25,298 bases of DNA from Candidatus Solincola jinzensis (GCA_015711875.1 JACVJG010000003.1:1-25298), one strand, 5' to 3'. Numbered from the stretch's first letter, positions 7,510 to 16,052 are shown. The notes: generated by a model from the letters alone, not told the origin. Program-made: numbers and translations.

Positions 7510-8900
7510 CAGGCCTCACCCCCCGAGACCTCCCTGCCCACCCCCACAAAACGGGGCCGGTTATAGAGATCGAGCCTGGAAAGCAGGGACACCGTCGGGC
7601 GGGTGAAGAAATAGGAGATGAACACATCCAGAAGGGTGGCAAGCCCCAGCGCGAAGGCGAATCCCTTTACAGCCCCCATGGCCAGGATGTAGAGGATGAG
7701 TGCGGTGATAAAGGTGGCGGCGTCGGCAGCGATGATGGTGCGGAAGGCCGACTTGTAGGCGCGCTCCGCCGACGAGCGAAGGGTCTTGCCATCTCGCACC
7801 TCCTCCTTCAGGCGCTCGAAATAGACCACGCTGGAATCGGCCGAGATGCCTATTGACACCACCACGCCGGCTATACCGGCCAGGGTGAGCTTCCAGTCAA
7901 GGAATTGCCCGAGCAGACAGATGATGCCGTAGATCAGGAGCCCGAAGAGCGCCAGGGCGAAGGTGGTCACGCCCCCCAGGCCGCGATAGACGAGGGCCAT
8001 GTAAAGGATCACCAGGGCGAGCCCGATAAACCCGGCCAGCAATCCCTGCCGGAGGGAATCGCGCCCCAGGGTGGCGCTGATGTTCTCCACCAGGGGATCG
8101 GGCTCGAACTCCACCGGCAGGGCACCCATCTTGAGCACCAGGGCCAGGTCACGCGCCTCCTCGCGGGTGAAATCGCCGGTGATCTCCCCCTTGCCGTTCT
8201 CGATGGCCGACTGCACGGTGGGAAAAGACTCCAGATTGTAATCAAGTACTATGGCCAGCTGCTTCTGCAGCAGTTCCTGCGTGAGGGACGCGAACTGCGG
8301 GGTGGCCTCGTCGGTGAGAGTGAAATCTATTTTGTAACCTCCCTTTTGCTGGTCAACCGCGGCCTCCGCAGAGGCGATGATGTCTCCGGTGAGCCGGGTA
8401 GGACCCATGCGCACCTTGGGGTCTTCCTCCGTGTCAGACTTGCTGTAATAGAGCACGATCTCTTGGTCTTTAAGGGCCTGGTAGGCCTCCACGTCCTCGG
8501 GGTCCGGAACCGTGACCTCGGTGGTTTCGTAGGCCTCGTCGCCGGGGTATATCACCTCGAGCACCTCGCGGAACTGGAGCTGGGCGGTGCTCCCGATGAT
8601 GGACAGCACTCGCTCCGTGTCCTGGACGCCGGGAATCTGCACCAGTATGCGGTTGTTTCCCTGCGCCGCCACCACCGGCTCCGCCAGCCCCAGGGCGTTT
8701 ACGCGGTTGCGCACGATATCGGCGGCCTTTGCCATCTGCTCCCCCGTGGCCTCGCCCAGCGCCTGCAGGGTCACGCTCACCCCTCCCTGCAGGTCCAACC
8801 CCAGCTGTGGCTCATAACCCCCGATGAGTACCGGGAGGTAGATGCCCAGGAGAACGGCCAACATCACCGCGAGCAAGCCGAGCGCTTTTCCGGTCTTCAA
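7509..8900 (-). CDS. secD: Protein translocase subunit SecD
   Basis: Partner of SecF, 463 aa. It has an N-terminal membrane segment (about 7-27), LGLDLQGGVSVTLQ, the large periplasmic P1 domain, then five membrane segments near residues 275-445 with AGIAGVVVSIGISADSSVVY followed by FERLKEE. The Ala-Asp-Ser form of the conserved intramembrane Asp motif (AVDANV in E. coli) is the form I associate with actinobacterial SecD. The frame opens at TTG 8906, but TTG 8900 has GGAGG 6 nt upstream, so I start there. The 252-bp stretch between yajC and secD (8901-9152) shows no supportable gene or clear hairpin; a separate promoter could lie there but I cannot identify one. Confidence 0.97.
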   Translation of the reverse strand: MKTGKALGLLAVMLAVLLGIYLPVLIGGYEPQLGLDLQGGVSVTLQALGEATGEQMAKAADIVRNRVNALGLAEPVVAAQGNNRILVQIPGVQDTERVLSIIGSTAQLQFREVLEVIYPGDEAYETTEVTVPDPEDVEAYQALKDQEIVLYYSKSDTEEDPKVRMGPTRLTGDIIASAEAAVDQQKGGYKIDFTLTDEATPQFASLTQELLQKQLAIVLDYNLESFPTVQSAIENGKGEITGDFTREEARDLALVLKMGALPVEFEPDPLVENISATLGRDSLRQGLLAGFIGLALVILYMALVYRGLGGVTTFALALFGLLIYGIICLLGQFLDWKLTLAGIAGVVVSIGISADSSVVYFERLKEEVRDGKTLRSSAERAYKSAFRTIIAADAATFITALILYILAMGAVKGFAFALGLATLLDVFISYFFTRPTVSLLSRLDLYNRPRFVGVGREVSGGEA

Positions 8901-9152
8901 CCTCAACCTCCGTTTATCATCGTGGTCTTGCGAGAAAAAGACGTTTTCCGGCCTTGTTCCATCCCCCGCCTATGACGGCAAACCCTGACGCGCCTGGATA
9001 GACATGATGATCGACCGCCTGAATAAAGCGCGCTGCCTCGGGGCGGGAGCAAGGCGAGCTATTGAAAGCCGCCGTGAGCGCCACGCGCAACCATGTTCCC
9101 TTTAAGGCCGGTGATCTTGGATCGGCGAACACTCGAGGTTCTCCGGAGGCTT

Positions 9153-9566
9153 TCAGCTCTTTTCCTCTTCGCCGGTATCCTCGCCCTCCGACGAGGCCTC
9201 TTCGGTCGAAGAGGCATCCGGGGAGGACTCGCCATCCTGTCCTTCATCCGCCTCCTCCACCTCCTCCACCTCCTCGCGCGCGGTGAAGGTGCGCGCGATG
9301 GCGCTCTTGGCCACGCGGATCTCCACGTCCTCGGCGACCTCCAAGAGCACGGTGTCCTCCTCAATCTCGGTTATGGTGCCGTATATGCCAGAGGAGGTCA
9401 TGACCTCGTCACCGGGCCGCAGGCTGTTGATGAGCTCCATCTGCTGCCGCATGCGCTTCTGCTGCGGCCTGATGAGCATGAAATAGAAAATGGCGATCAA
9501 GCCCACTATGAGCACTATGGACATCCAGCTGCCGCTAGAACCTGATTGAGCCAACATCCCTGACAT
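9153..9566 (-). CDS. yajC: Preprotein translocase subunit YajC with acidic tail
   Basis: Small single-pass membrane protein that associates with SecD-SecF. 137 aa: a short N-terminus, one membrane helix (15-32, ending in the hallmark FYFMLIRPQQKR), a conserved cytoplasmic domain (ELINSLRPGDEVMTSSGIYG then TITEIEEDTVLLEV), and a 40-residue tail (98-137) with 19 acidic and 1 basic residue. The tail is Ser/Glu rich and probably disordered. The order yajC-secD-secF is standard. The start ATG at 9566 has only a weak ribosome-binding site (GGCAGG); an in-frame ATG at 9557 is possible. Confidence 0.95.
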   Translation of the reverse strand: MSGMLAQSGSSGSWMSIVLIVGLIAIFYFMLIRPQQKRMRQQMELINSLRPGDEVMTSSGIYGTITEIEEDTVLLEVAEDVEIRVAKSAIARTFTAREEVEEVEEADEGQDGESSPDASSTEEASSEGEDTGEEEKS

Positions 9567-9597
9567 TTCAGCCTGCCTTTCCCACCTTTACCTGGCT

Positions 9598-9612
9598 CCC
9601 CGCCTCGCGGGG
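9598..9612 (-). other. Short GC hairpin upstream of yajC
   Basis: CCCCGC, triloop, GCGGGG; a 6-bp stem located 31 bp before the yajC start. No T-run follows on the minus strand. It may be the remains of a tgt terminator or a 5' leader hairpin. Confidence 0.35.
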
Positions 9613-9681
9613 TCCTTCATGTTAAAAGCTCTTTTGCCCGGAAAACCCTGCCTATCCTCGCAACCTTGCCATGTGAGGAAC

Positions 9682-10827
9682 TCAATCTCCGGGTATGCGC
9701 TCGCTCCAACCATCCCACTCCCGGACCAACTTTAACATTCTACCAGCCTCTATCGCGGACCTGCAATCCGACATCAGCCTCCGCATGAAGGCCAGGTTGT
9801 GCCAGGTCAAAAGGCGGTGCGCCAGTATCTCGTTCAGGGAATGCAGGTGCCTGAGATAGGCTCGCGAGAAGCGCTCGCAGGCGGGGCAGCCGCAACCTTC
9901 CTCCAGAGGCCGGGGATCGCGCCGATAGCGGGCGTGTCGCAGGTTCAACCTGCCCTCTGCGGTCATGGCCAAGCCGTTGCGCGCCAGGCGGGTGGGAAGC
10001 ACGCAGTCGAAGAGGTCGACTCCCATGGCCACCGCCTGCAGTATCCCCTCCGGATCCCCGATCCCCAGCAAATGGCGGGGCTTGTCACCGGGCAATATGG
10101 ATATCTGCGCTTCCAGGCAGACCAGCATGGCCTCACGTGGCTCCCCCACCGAGAGACCTCCGATGCCGTAGCCGGGAAAGCCGAGCTCCGCGGTCTCTCG
10201 AGCGCTCCTCTCCCTCAGGTCCTCGAACGTGCCTCCCTGCACGATTCCGAAGAGCATCTGGTCCTCGCGCCTGCGCGCCGCCAGCGACCTGCGCGCCCAT
10301 TCCAGAGTGGTCTCCACCGCCCTTTCAGCCTCACCCCTTTCCGCGGGATAGGCTACGCAATGATCAAGGGTCATGGCCACGTCCGACCCCAGCTTCTCCT
10401 GCGCCTCCACCGCCAACTCCGGCGTCAGCAGATGCTCCGTTCCGTCGTATACGGAGCGGAAAAGCACCCCCTCCTCGCGCACGCGCAGGGTGGGCGAAAG
10501 GGAAAACACCTGGAATCCGCCACTATCGGTAAGGATAGGGTGCGGCCATCCCATGAAGGCATGCAGCCCGCCCATCTCATGAATCAGTTCCGCGCCTGGC
10601 CTCAGGAAAAGATGGTAGGTGTTAGCCAGGATCATACGGTAGCCCAGGCTTTCCAGCTCCCAGGGTGCCATGGCCTTCACGGTGGCACGCGTTCCCACCG
10701 GCAGGAAAACGGGGGTGCTTACCTCGCCGTGGGCGGTCCGTAACACCCCCACACGCGCGCGCGTCCCGGCATCGCGGCATAGAACCTCGAACCCGGGTCT
10801 ACTTTTCCCTCCTCCTCCCTGTGCCAT
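9682..10827 (-). CDS. tgt: Queuine/preQ1 tRNA-guanine transglycosylase
   Basis: Exchanges guanine-34 in GUN anticodons (His, Asp, Asn, Tyr tRNAs) for preQ1, the first tRNA-level step of queuosine synthesis. Visible: ILANTYHLFLRPG; TDSGGFQVFSL (Asp101, general acid); GIVQGG (194-199); DLFDCVLPTR (Asp274, nucleophile); and the zinc site Cys312, Cys314, Cys317, His343. Residues 155-157 read DHC where the commonest form is DEC; the base-contacting Asp is kept. The start is uncertain: the frame opens at GTG 10884, with ATG at 10869, 10839 and 10827 and no strong ribosome-binding site for any. I chose 10827 (381 aa) because length and homology fit. queA lies 119 bp upstream. Confidence 0.96.
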   Translation of the reverse strand: MAQGGGGKSRPGFEVLCRDAGTRARVGVLRTAHGEVSTPVFLPVGTRATVKAMAPWELESLGYRMILANTYHLFLRPGAELIHEMGGLHAFMGWPHPILTDSGGFQVFSLSPTLRVREEGVLFRSVYDGTEHLLTPELAVEAQEKLGSDVAMTLDHCVAYPAERGEAERAVETTLEWARRSLAARRREDQMLFGIVQGGTFEDLRERSARETAELGFPGYGIGGLSVGEPREAMLVCLEAQISILPGDKPRHLLGIGDPEGILQAVAMGVDLFDCVLPTRLARNGLAMTAEGRLNLRHARYRRDPRPLEEGCGCPACERFSRAYLRHLHSLNEILAHRLLTWHNLAFMRRLMSDCRSAIEAGRMLKLVREWDGWSERIPGD

Positions 10828-10946
10828 GCCGCATATCATAAAGGCGTGCCCTGCTTCAGGCAACACCATTCCGACCAGGGCCACGGCCTATGGCTGACAG
10901 GCCTTAAGCGATAAGGCAAAGCGTCGACGCATGAGCCGGACCCGCA

Positions 10947-12023
10947 TCAGCTTTCCTCCCGGCCGGAAAGCGAGCTTTCCCTCCACCCGTGCGGATAGAA
11001 GAACAGGCAGGCGTCTCCAAAGCTCAAGAAGCGGTAGCGTTTCTCAACCGCTTTCCGATATGCCTCCAGGACCAGCTCCCTTCCCGCAAAAGCGCTCACC
11101 AGCACCAGCAAGCTGGAGCGCGGCAGATGGAAGTTGGTGAGCAGGAGGTCCACGGCTCGGAAGCGATGCCCGGGCACGATGAAGAGATCGGTTTTTCCAT
11201 GGAAAGGCGCCAAGCCTTCCTCGCCCGCGGCGGTTTCCAGGCCGCGCACCACCGTGGTCCCCACCGCGAGCACCCTCCCGCGACGACCCCGGGCCGCGTT
11301 CACCGCCTCGCATACGCCCTCGTCCACGTGCAACTCCTCGCTGTGCATGTGGTGCTCTTCCACTTCCTCCACCGCGATGGGTCGGAAGGTGTCCAACCCA
11401 ACGTCAAGCCTCAGAAAAGCCAGATCAACGCCTTTCTGCCGCAAACTCTCCATGATCCCGGACTCGAAATGCAGACCGGCGGTGGGGGCGGCTGCCGAGC
11501 CCGTTTCCACCGCGTAAACGGTCTGATATCTCTCAGGGTCTTCGAGGCTTTCCCTTATATAGGGGGGCAGAGGTACCTCGCCCAGGCGCTCCACCAGCTC
11601 ATCCTGCAACCAGGGCTCCGCGGGCGACATGCGTATCCTTACCTTGCCTCCTTCCTCCACTTCCAGCACCTCTGCCTCGAGCTCACCCCGGCCGAAGGCC
11701 ACCCTGGTGCCCGCCCGCAACCTGCGCGCCGGCCTCGCCAGCGCTTGCCATTCACCGCTTTCGTCCCTTGACAGGAGGAGAAACTCCACTCCGCCACCGC
11801 TTCCCGTCTTCCGCCCGCGCAGCCTCGCCTTCCTGACCCGGGTGCGGTTGAAAACGGCGCAATCCCCTTTACCGAGGTATTCCAGAAGATCGGGAAAAAG
11901 TCGATGGCGTATCTCGCCGGTCTCGCAGTTTACCGCCAGGAGGCGAGACGCGCTGCGTGGCTTGACGGGTCTCTGCGCGATAAGCTCAGCGGGAAGATGG
12001 TAGTCAAAGAGGCTGGCCTTCAT
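10947..12023 (-). CDS. queA: S-adenosylmethionine:tRNA ribosyltransferase-isomerase
   Basis: Transfers the ribosyl moiety of S-adenosylmethionine to preQ1-34 in tRNA, forming epoxyqueuosine. 358 aa, normal length. It starts with the family's MKASLFDYHLPAELIAQRP and has CAVFNRTRV, AAPTAGLHF, DVGLDTFRPI, HSEEL, VLAVGTTVVRGLE, TNFHLPRSSLLVLVSAFAG and FLSFGDACLF. The start ATG at 12023 overlaps the queH stop (ATGA), so queH and queA should be translated as a pair; the longer frame to 12182 is a chance extension into queH. tgt follows downstream, completing the tRNA-level pathway. Confidence 0.97.
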   Translation of the reverse strand: MKASLFDYHLPAELIAQRPVKPRSASRLLAVNCETGEIRHRLFPDLLEYLGKGDCAVFNRTRVRKARLRGRKTGSGGGVEFLLLSRDESGEWQALARPARRLRAGTRVAFGRGELEAEVLEVEEGGKVRIRMSPAEPWLQDELVERLGEVPLPPYIRESLEDPERYQTVYAVETGSAAAPTAGLHFESGIMESLRQKGVDLAFLRLDVGLDTFRPIAVEEVEEHHMHSEELHVDEGVCEAVNAARGRRGRVLAVGTTVVRGLETAAGEEGLAPFHGKTDLFIVPGHRFRAVDLLLTNFHLPRSSLLVLVSAFAGRELVLEAYRKAVEKRYRFLSFGDACLFFYPHGWRESSLSGREES

Positions 12024-12565
12024 GCCTTTTCCTTCTTGCGGCGATCGTAACGCTCGCGCTCGCTGAGGATGCAGCCGCAATAGGGTTGGGTGTACATGCC
12101 CCTCTCCCTCGCCTTCTCCAAGGTGTCCCGATAGGCCTCCCTCCCGTCCCAGATCACGAATTCCAGACCGCGGCTGCGGCAAACGGAGCTTCCCAGCAAG
12201 CCCAGCAGCTCATGGTCCTGGTAGGGACTTGCGAAGAGGGTGGTGGTGACGGCGGTAAACCCCTCCTCCAGGGCGAGATCTGCGGCACGGCGCAGTCGCA
12301 GCCGGTAACACATCTCGCAGCGGCTTTCCTCGCGAAAGGCCACCGCCCTCAGCCATTCCTCAGGCTGGTAGGGAAGAACGGTATAAACCAGGTTCTCTGT
12401 GGTCATCAGCTCCTCGAAGCTCTCCAGCCTCCTGCGGTATTCGCGAAAAGGGTGCACGTTGGGGTTAAAAAAGAGAAAACGTGGCTCCCACGCCGGGGGA
12501 GCGAATTCACGCAGCGCCGAGAGGGCGCATGGCCCACAGCAGGCGTCGACGAGGATGCCGCGCAT
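12020..12565 (-). CDS. queH: Epoxyqueuosine reductase QueH
   Basis: Reduces epoxyqueuosine-34 to queuosine, the last step of the pathway. QueH (former DUF208) is unrelated to the cobalamin enzyme QueG. 181 aa with the family cysteines: DACCGPC (Cys9, Cys10), SRCEMCYRLRL (Cys83, Cys86) and QPYCGCILSE (Cys163, Cys165). QueH is known to bind a 4Fe-4S cluster and a second metal through such residues. A GTG at 12574 opens the frame, but I start at ATG 12565 because GAGGTGA sits 5-6 nt upstream as a near-ideal ribosome-binding site. The ATGA overlap with queA supports the functional call. Confidence 0.95.
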   Translation of the reverse strand: MRGILVDACCGPCALSALREFAPPAWEPRFLFFNPNVHPFREYRRRLESFEELMTTENLVYTVLPYQPEEWLRAVAFREESRCEMCYRLRLRRAADLALEEGFTAVTTTLFASPYQDHELLGLLGSSVCRSRGLEFVIWDGREAYRDTLEKARERGMYTQPYCGCILSERERYDRRKKEKA

Positions 12566-12678
12566 ATCGTTCACCTCTGAGTCACCTTCTGATCGTTACC
12601 GCTTAACCCTCGCGCCCCACAGCTCCAAACGCGGGTACTTAAAGCTGAGCCGACCCACCTCACATCACCTTCAATGGG

Positions 12679-13734
12679 TTAGAAAAGGGTGTCCCCGCGT
12701 CCCCATTCCAACCCCAGGTGACGGTAAGCGTTTTCGGTGGCGATCCGGCCTCGCGGGGTCCGCTGCATGAAGCCGATCTGAAGCAGGTAGGGCTCGTGTA
12801 CCTCCTCGATGGTGTCGATCTCCTCGCCCACCGAGACGGCTATGGTGTTCACCCCCACCGGACCGCCGCCGAACTTCTCGATGATGGTGAGGAGGATCAT
12901 CTTATCCACCTTGTCCAGCCCCATTTCGTCCACCTCGAAAAGCGCCAGGGCCTCGCATCCCACCTCGAAGGTGATCCTCCCCGCCGCCCTTACCTGCGCG
13001 TAATCGCGCACGCGTCGCAGCAGGCGGTTCGCGATGCGCGGAGTACCCCGCGAGCGCCGGGCCAGTTCTCGCGCTCCCTCCTCGTCGATGTCCACGTTTA
13101 GGATGCGCGCGGAGCGCATGATGATGGCCTGCAGCTCATCCTGGCTGTAATAGTCCAGCCTGCTCTGCACCCCGAAGCGGTCGCGCAACGGCGAGGTGAG
13201 GAGCCCGGCTCGCGTGGTCGCTCCCACCAGGGTGAAAGGGGGCAGGTCAAGGCGTATGGAGCGCGCCGCCGGGCCCTTGCCCACGATGATGTCCAGCTTG
13301 AAATCCTCCATGGCGGGGTAGAGGACCTCTTCCACGGCGCGGTTCAGGCGATGGATCTCGTCGATGAAGAGCACGTCTCCCGGCTCCAGGTTGGTGAGAA
13401 TGGAGGCCAGGTCTCCCGCGCGCTCCAGAGCGGGACCAGAGGTCTGGCGGCAGGAAACGCCCATCTCGTTGGCGATGATCCCGGCCAGGGTGGTCTTCCC
13501 TAAACCGGGGGGGCCAGAGAGGATGACGTGGTCAAGGGGCTCCCTGCGACCCTTCGCTGCGGATATGAATATCTCCAGGTGCTCGCGGATGCGATCCTGG
13601 CCTATGAACTCAGAGATCCAGCGAGGCCTGAGGGTGAGGTCGAGATCGCCCTCGCCCTCCAGGGGCTCAGGATCGAGCAACCTCCCGTCTCCAGCCTCCA
13701 GATCTCCCGAGATCTCCTCTCGTTCCTCTTCCAT
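12679..13734 (-). CDS. ruvB: Holliday junction branch migration helicase RuvB
   Basis: AAA+ motor that drives branch migration of Holliday junctions with RuvA. 351 aa from the chosen start. Walker [10 protein letters not shown] (74-82), Walker B FIDEIH (123-128), sensor GATTRAG (171-177), arginine-finger region PLRDRFG (182-188), then a winged-helix C-terminus with [11 protein letters not shown] and [10 protein letters not shown]. The N-terminal 30 residues are acidic and variable. The frame opens at GTG 13767; I prefer ATG 13734, which matches family length, though no strong ribosome-binding site marks either. It follows ruvA by 57 bp (24 bp with the longer start). A 113-bp gap to queH suggests the end of the ruv unit. 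Confidence 0.98.
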   Translation of the reverse strand: MEEEREEISGDLEAGDGRLLDPEPLEGEGDLDLTLRPRWISEFIGQDRIREHLEIFISAAKGRREPLDHVILSGPPGLGKTTLAGIIANEMGVSCRQTSGPALERAGDLASILTNLEPGDVLFIDEIHRLNRAVEEVLYPAMEDFKLDIIVGKGPAARSIRLDLPPFTLVGATTRAGLLTSPLRDRFGVQSRLDYYSQDELQAIIMRSARILNVDIDEEGARELARRSRGTPRIANRLLRRVRDYAQVRAAGRITFEVGCEALALFEVDEMGLDKVDKMILLTIIEKFGGGPVGVNTIAVSVGEEIDTIEEVHEPYLLQIGFMQRTPRGRIATENAYRHLGLEWGRGDTLF

Positions 13735-13791
13735 TAGCTTTTCTTCTTTCCGCCATGAGAGCCACACGCCGCATGTTTCATGCGGGGGGCG

Positions 13792-14382
13792 TCAGCCTCC
13801 TCCCAGTCGCTTCAGGGCGTATTTCAAGAGATCCTCCAGGCTCGGCCGCTCGGCCGCGTATCCCTCCAGCGCGCGCCTGGCCTCCTGGGTCGAGTACCCC
13901 AGCTCCTTAAGCGCCTCCCTCGCCTCCCTGAGCATGTCTCCTTCCGCGGCTCCCACCGTCATGCCCGCCTGCATGCCCTCCGGCACGAGCTTGTCCTTCA
14001 GTTCCACGATCATCCTCTGGCCGCTCTTCTTTCCCACTCCGGGAACGGAGGTCAAGGACTCGAGGTCCTCGGAGGCGAGAAGTTTGATAAAGGTGTCGGG
14101 GTCGTAGGCCGAGAGCACCGCCAAGGCGACCTTAGGCCCTATTCCGGTCACCGTTATCAGCTTCTGGAACACCTCCCTTTCGGCGCGCCCCGCGAAACCA
14201 TAGAGCTGGAGAAGGTCTTCCTTCACGTGCAGATAGCCATAGAGTCTGACCTTTTGCCCCACCGCAGGGAGGGATTGGAGGGTGGACCCGGAGACGTAAA
14301 GCGAGAGCCCTACCCCGCCCACATCGATCACCACTCCTTCGCCTCCCTTTTCCGCCAGCACTCCCTGAACGTAATCTATCAC
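13792..14382 (-). CDS. ruvA: Holliday junction DNA-binding subunit RuvA
   Basis: Tetrameric protein that holds the four-way junction and loads RuvB. 196 aa, typical. N-terminal OB-fold (VQGVLAEKGGEGVVIDVGGV), two helix-hairpin-helix motifs (VTGIGPKVALAVLSA and VPGVGKKSGQRMIVELKDK), and a C-terminal RuvB-binding domain (REALKELGYSTQEARRAL) after a flexible linker. The GTG start at 14382 has GGGAGG about 5 nt upstream. It is separated from ruvC by 328 bp, more than usual for a ruvC-ruvA-ruvB operon. Confidence 0.97.
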   Translation of the reverse strand: MIDYVQGVLAEKGGEGVVIDVGGVGLSLYVSGSTLQSLPAVGQKVRLYGYLHVKEDLLQLYGFAGRAEREVFQKLITVTGIGPKVALAVLSAYDPDTFIKLLASEDLESLTSVPGVGKKSGQRMIVELKDKLVPEGMQAGMTVGAAEGDMLREAREALKELGYSTQEARRALEGYAAERPSLEDLLKYALKRLGGG

Positions 14383-14597
14383 CGCTTCCTCCCGTCAGTG
14401 GCCTTCAAGCCTCAGGAACGACCAAGGCGGTCGCTTCCTTCCCGCGCCGCGATAGATGCTGGCCGCGCGCCTCCGTCTTCCATCGACCCCGTCCCTTCGT
14501 CCATCGCTGGCGCGTCCTTCCCCCCTTCCAGCCCCTCTATCCTTCCGCCTGTGCCCCCTGCACGATAACTGTTCGCTCCCGTTCGCTGGTCATCGAC
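14383..14597 (-). other. ruvC-ruvA spacer, purine-rich, with a hairpin near ruvA
   Basis: About 215 bp remaining once the possible small gene before it is removed. The minus strand is rich in GGA/GGG runs. At 14415-14438 a hairpin forms (GGAA-g-CGACC, loop GCCTT, GGTCG-TTCC; 9 bp with one bulged G), about 33 nt before the ruvA start, with no T-run. I see no promoter that I trust and no other gene. Confidence 0.35.
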
Positions 14598-14714
14598 TCA
14601 CCGACTCCGGCAACATTCACAGCGGTCCTGCCTGGCATATTGTTCCATGTTCGCGTATTCGGCCATCAAAGCCAGGCCGTCGCCACGGAACACACGCCTA
14701 TGCCTTTCGCTCAT
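14598..14714 (-). CDS. Possible 38-residue Cys-rich small protein after ruvC
   Basis: A 38-codon open frame whose ATG overlaps the ruvC TGA (ATGA). GAGGG stands 7 nt upstream of the ATG, inside the ruvC end, a good ribosome-binding site at good spacing. The predicted peptide starts MSERHRRVF, has a middle segment LALMAEYANMEQYARQ and ends DRCECCRSR, giving three cysteines in a CxCC cluster flanked by Arg. I know no family for it. The overlap and ribosome-binding site argue for translation; the short length and lack of homology argue for caution. If real, it would be co-expressed with RuvC. An alternative is that it only terminates reinitiating ribosomes in the long ruvC-ruvA gap. Confidence 0.35.
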   Translation of the reverse strand: MSERHRRVFRGDGLALMAEYANMEQYARQDRCECCRSR

Positions 14715-15256
14715 CCCGATTCCCTCTTTCTGTGCAGTGGTTTTCTCGGGGCGGAGCCCCTTGCCTTTTCCTCCACGCGTCCCAGCATCTTCTCGCGGTG
14801 GGCATGGCATATGGCAAGCGCCAGGGCGTCGCTGGCGTGGGATGACCCCGGGTCCTCCTCCAGCCGCAGCAGCGCCTTGACCATGTATTCCACCTGCTTC
14901 TTATCTGCCCGCCCATGTCCGACCAGTGATTGCTTGACCTGCAAGGGGGTGTACTCCTCCACCCCCACTCCCGCGTGCGCGGCCGCCAGGATGATCCCTC
15001 CCCTGGCCTGTCCTACCACCATGGCGCTGCGGGCGTTGGCGCTGAAGAACAGCTCCTCAAGCACCACCAGGTCGGGATGGTAGCGTTCAATGAGCTCGCT
15101 CACCTCATGGTATATCTTAGCAAGGCGCGCCGACATGCTTTCGCGCGGCGAGGTTTCTATACCGCCGAAACCGAGGGCCTTCAGGACGTCCCCTTTTTTC
15201 TCGATCACGCCGTAACCGGTGGAGGAGAGGCCGGGGTCTATGCCCATGATGATCAT
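14711..15256 (-). CDS. ruvC: Holliday junction endonuclease RuvC
   Basis: Dimeric resolvase that cuts Holliday junctions symmetrically. 181 aa. RNase H-like fold with the acidic catalytic set: GIDPGLSSTGYG (Asp7), VVLEELFF (Glu67/Glu68), and SSHASDALALAIC (His140, Asp143). KQSLVGHGRADKKQV is the conserved DNA-binding stretch. The last 25 residues are basic and variable. ATG 15256 (MIIMGIDPG) is chosen; ATG 15247 is possible but would shorten the first strand. It starts 15 nt after the yebC stop, so the two are very likely co-transcribed, as in most bacteria. Confidence 0.97.
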   Translation of the reverse strand: MIIMGIDPGLSSTGYGVIEKKGDVLKALGFGGIETSPRESMSARLAKIYHEVSELIERYHPDLVVLEELFFSANARSAMVVGQARGGIILAAAHAGVGVEEYTPLQVKQSLVGHGRADKKQVEYMVKALLRLEEDPGSSHASDALALAICHAHREKMLGRVEEKARGSAPRKPLHRKRESG

Positions 15257-15271
15257 CGCATCCGCCGCGTG

Positions 15272-16027
15272 CTATTCCTCGGAAAGTTCCTCGAGGATGT
15301 CGTCCGGGATATCGAAATTGGCGTACACTTCCTGCACGTCCTCGTATTCCTCCAGCGCATCCACCAGCCTGAGGACCTTTTTGGCCGCCTCCTTGTCCAG
15401 TTTCACGGTGTTTTTGGGAAGCATGGTGACTTCCGCCGATGCGGGCTCGAAGCCCTTTTCCTTCAAGGCCTCCACCACGCCACGGAAGGATTCGGCGTCG
15501 GTGATGATCTCCCAGTGGTCGTCCTCGGTGGCCATGTCCTCCGCACCCGCCTCCAGAGCCGTCTCGAGCAGAAGATCCTCGTCCACTCCGGCGTCCTTGT
15601 TGACGATGATATTTCCCTTTTTCTCGAACATCCAGGCGACCGACCCGGAAGTCCCCAGGCTGCCTCCGGTGCGGGAGAAGATGCGGCGGATGTCCGCCGC
15701 CGCGCGGTTGCGGTTGTCCGTCATCACGTCCACCATGATGGCCACCCCATTGGCGCCATAGCCCTCGTAAACGATCTTCTCGAAGTTCTCGCCAGAGCCT
15801 TCCCCGGTGCCACGCTTGATGGCCCGCTCGATGTTCTCTTTGGGCATGGAATAGCTCTTGGCCTTCTCGATGGCGTTCGCCAGGGCTATGTTCACGTCGG
15901 GATTTCCTCCCCCCTCACGCGCCGCCACGATGATGGCACGCGAGAGCTTGCTGAAGAGCTGCCCGCGCTTCGCGTCCTGAACTCCCTTCTTATGCTTGAT
16001 CGACGACCACTTGGAATGTCCAGACAT
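15272..16027 (-). CDS. yebC: YebC/PmpR family protein
   Basis: 251 aa. Begins with the invariant MSGHSKWSSIKHKKG and carries the three-domain family pattern: LFSKLSRAIIVAAREGGGNP, then NIERAIKRGTGEG, YEGYGANGVAIMVDVMTDNR, GSVAWMFEKKG and the acidic C-terminus DIPDDILEELSEE. The family was long called a transcription regulator; more recent work supports a translation role that helps ribosomes through proline-rich stretches. The ATG at 16027 follows a strong AGGAGGAGG. Tight spacing (25 bp after pdxT, 15 bp before ruvC) places it in one operon with both. Confidence 0.97.
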   Translation of the reverse strand: MSGHSKWSSIKHKKGVQDAKRGQLFSKLSRAIIVAAREGGGNPDVNIALANAIEKAKSYSMPKENIERAIKRGTGEGSGENFEKIVYEGYGANGVAIMVDVMTDNRNRAAADIRRIFSRTGGSLGTSGSVAWMFEKKGNIIVNKDAGVDEDLLLETALEAGAEDMATEDDHWEIITDAESFRGVVEALKEKGFEPASAEVTMLPKNTVKLDKEAAKKVLRLVDALEEYEDVQEVYANFDIPDDILEELSEE

Positions 16028-16052
16028 CTCCTCCTCCTGTCCCTGGGGTCAC

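Noticed and set aside
8917..9132. 71-codon minus-strand frame between yajC and secD
   Set aside because: No homology, no convincing ribosome-binding site, unremarkable composition; treated as intergenic.
14456..14845. 129-codon plus-strand frame across the ruvC-ruvA gap
   Set aside because: Pro/Ser/Arg-rich, extends antisense into ruvC, no ribosome-binding site or domain.
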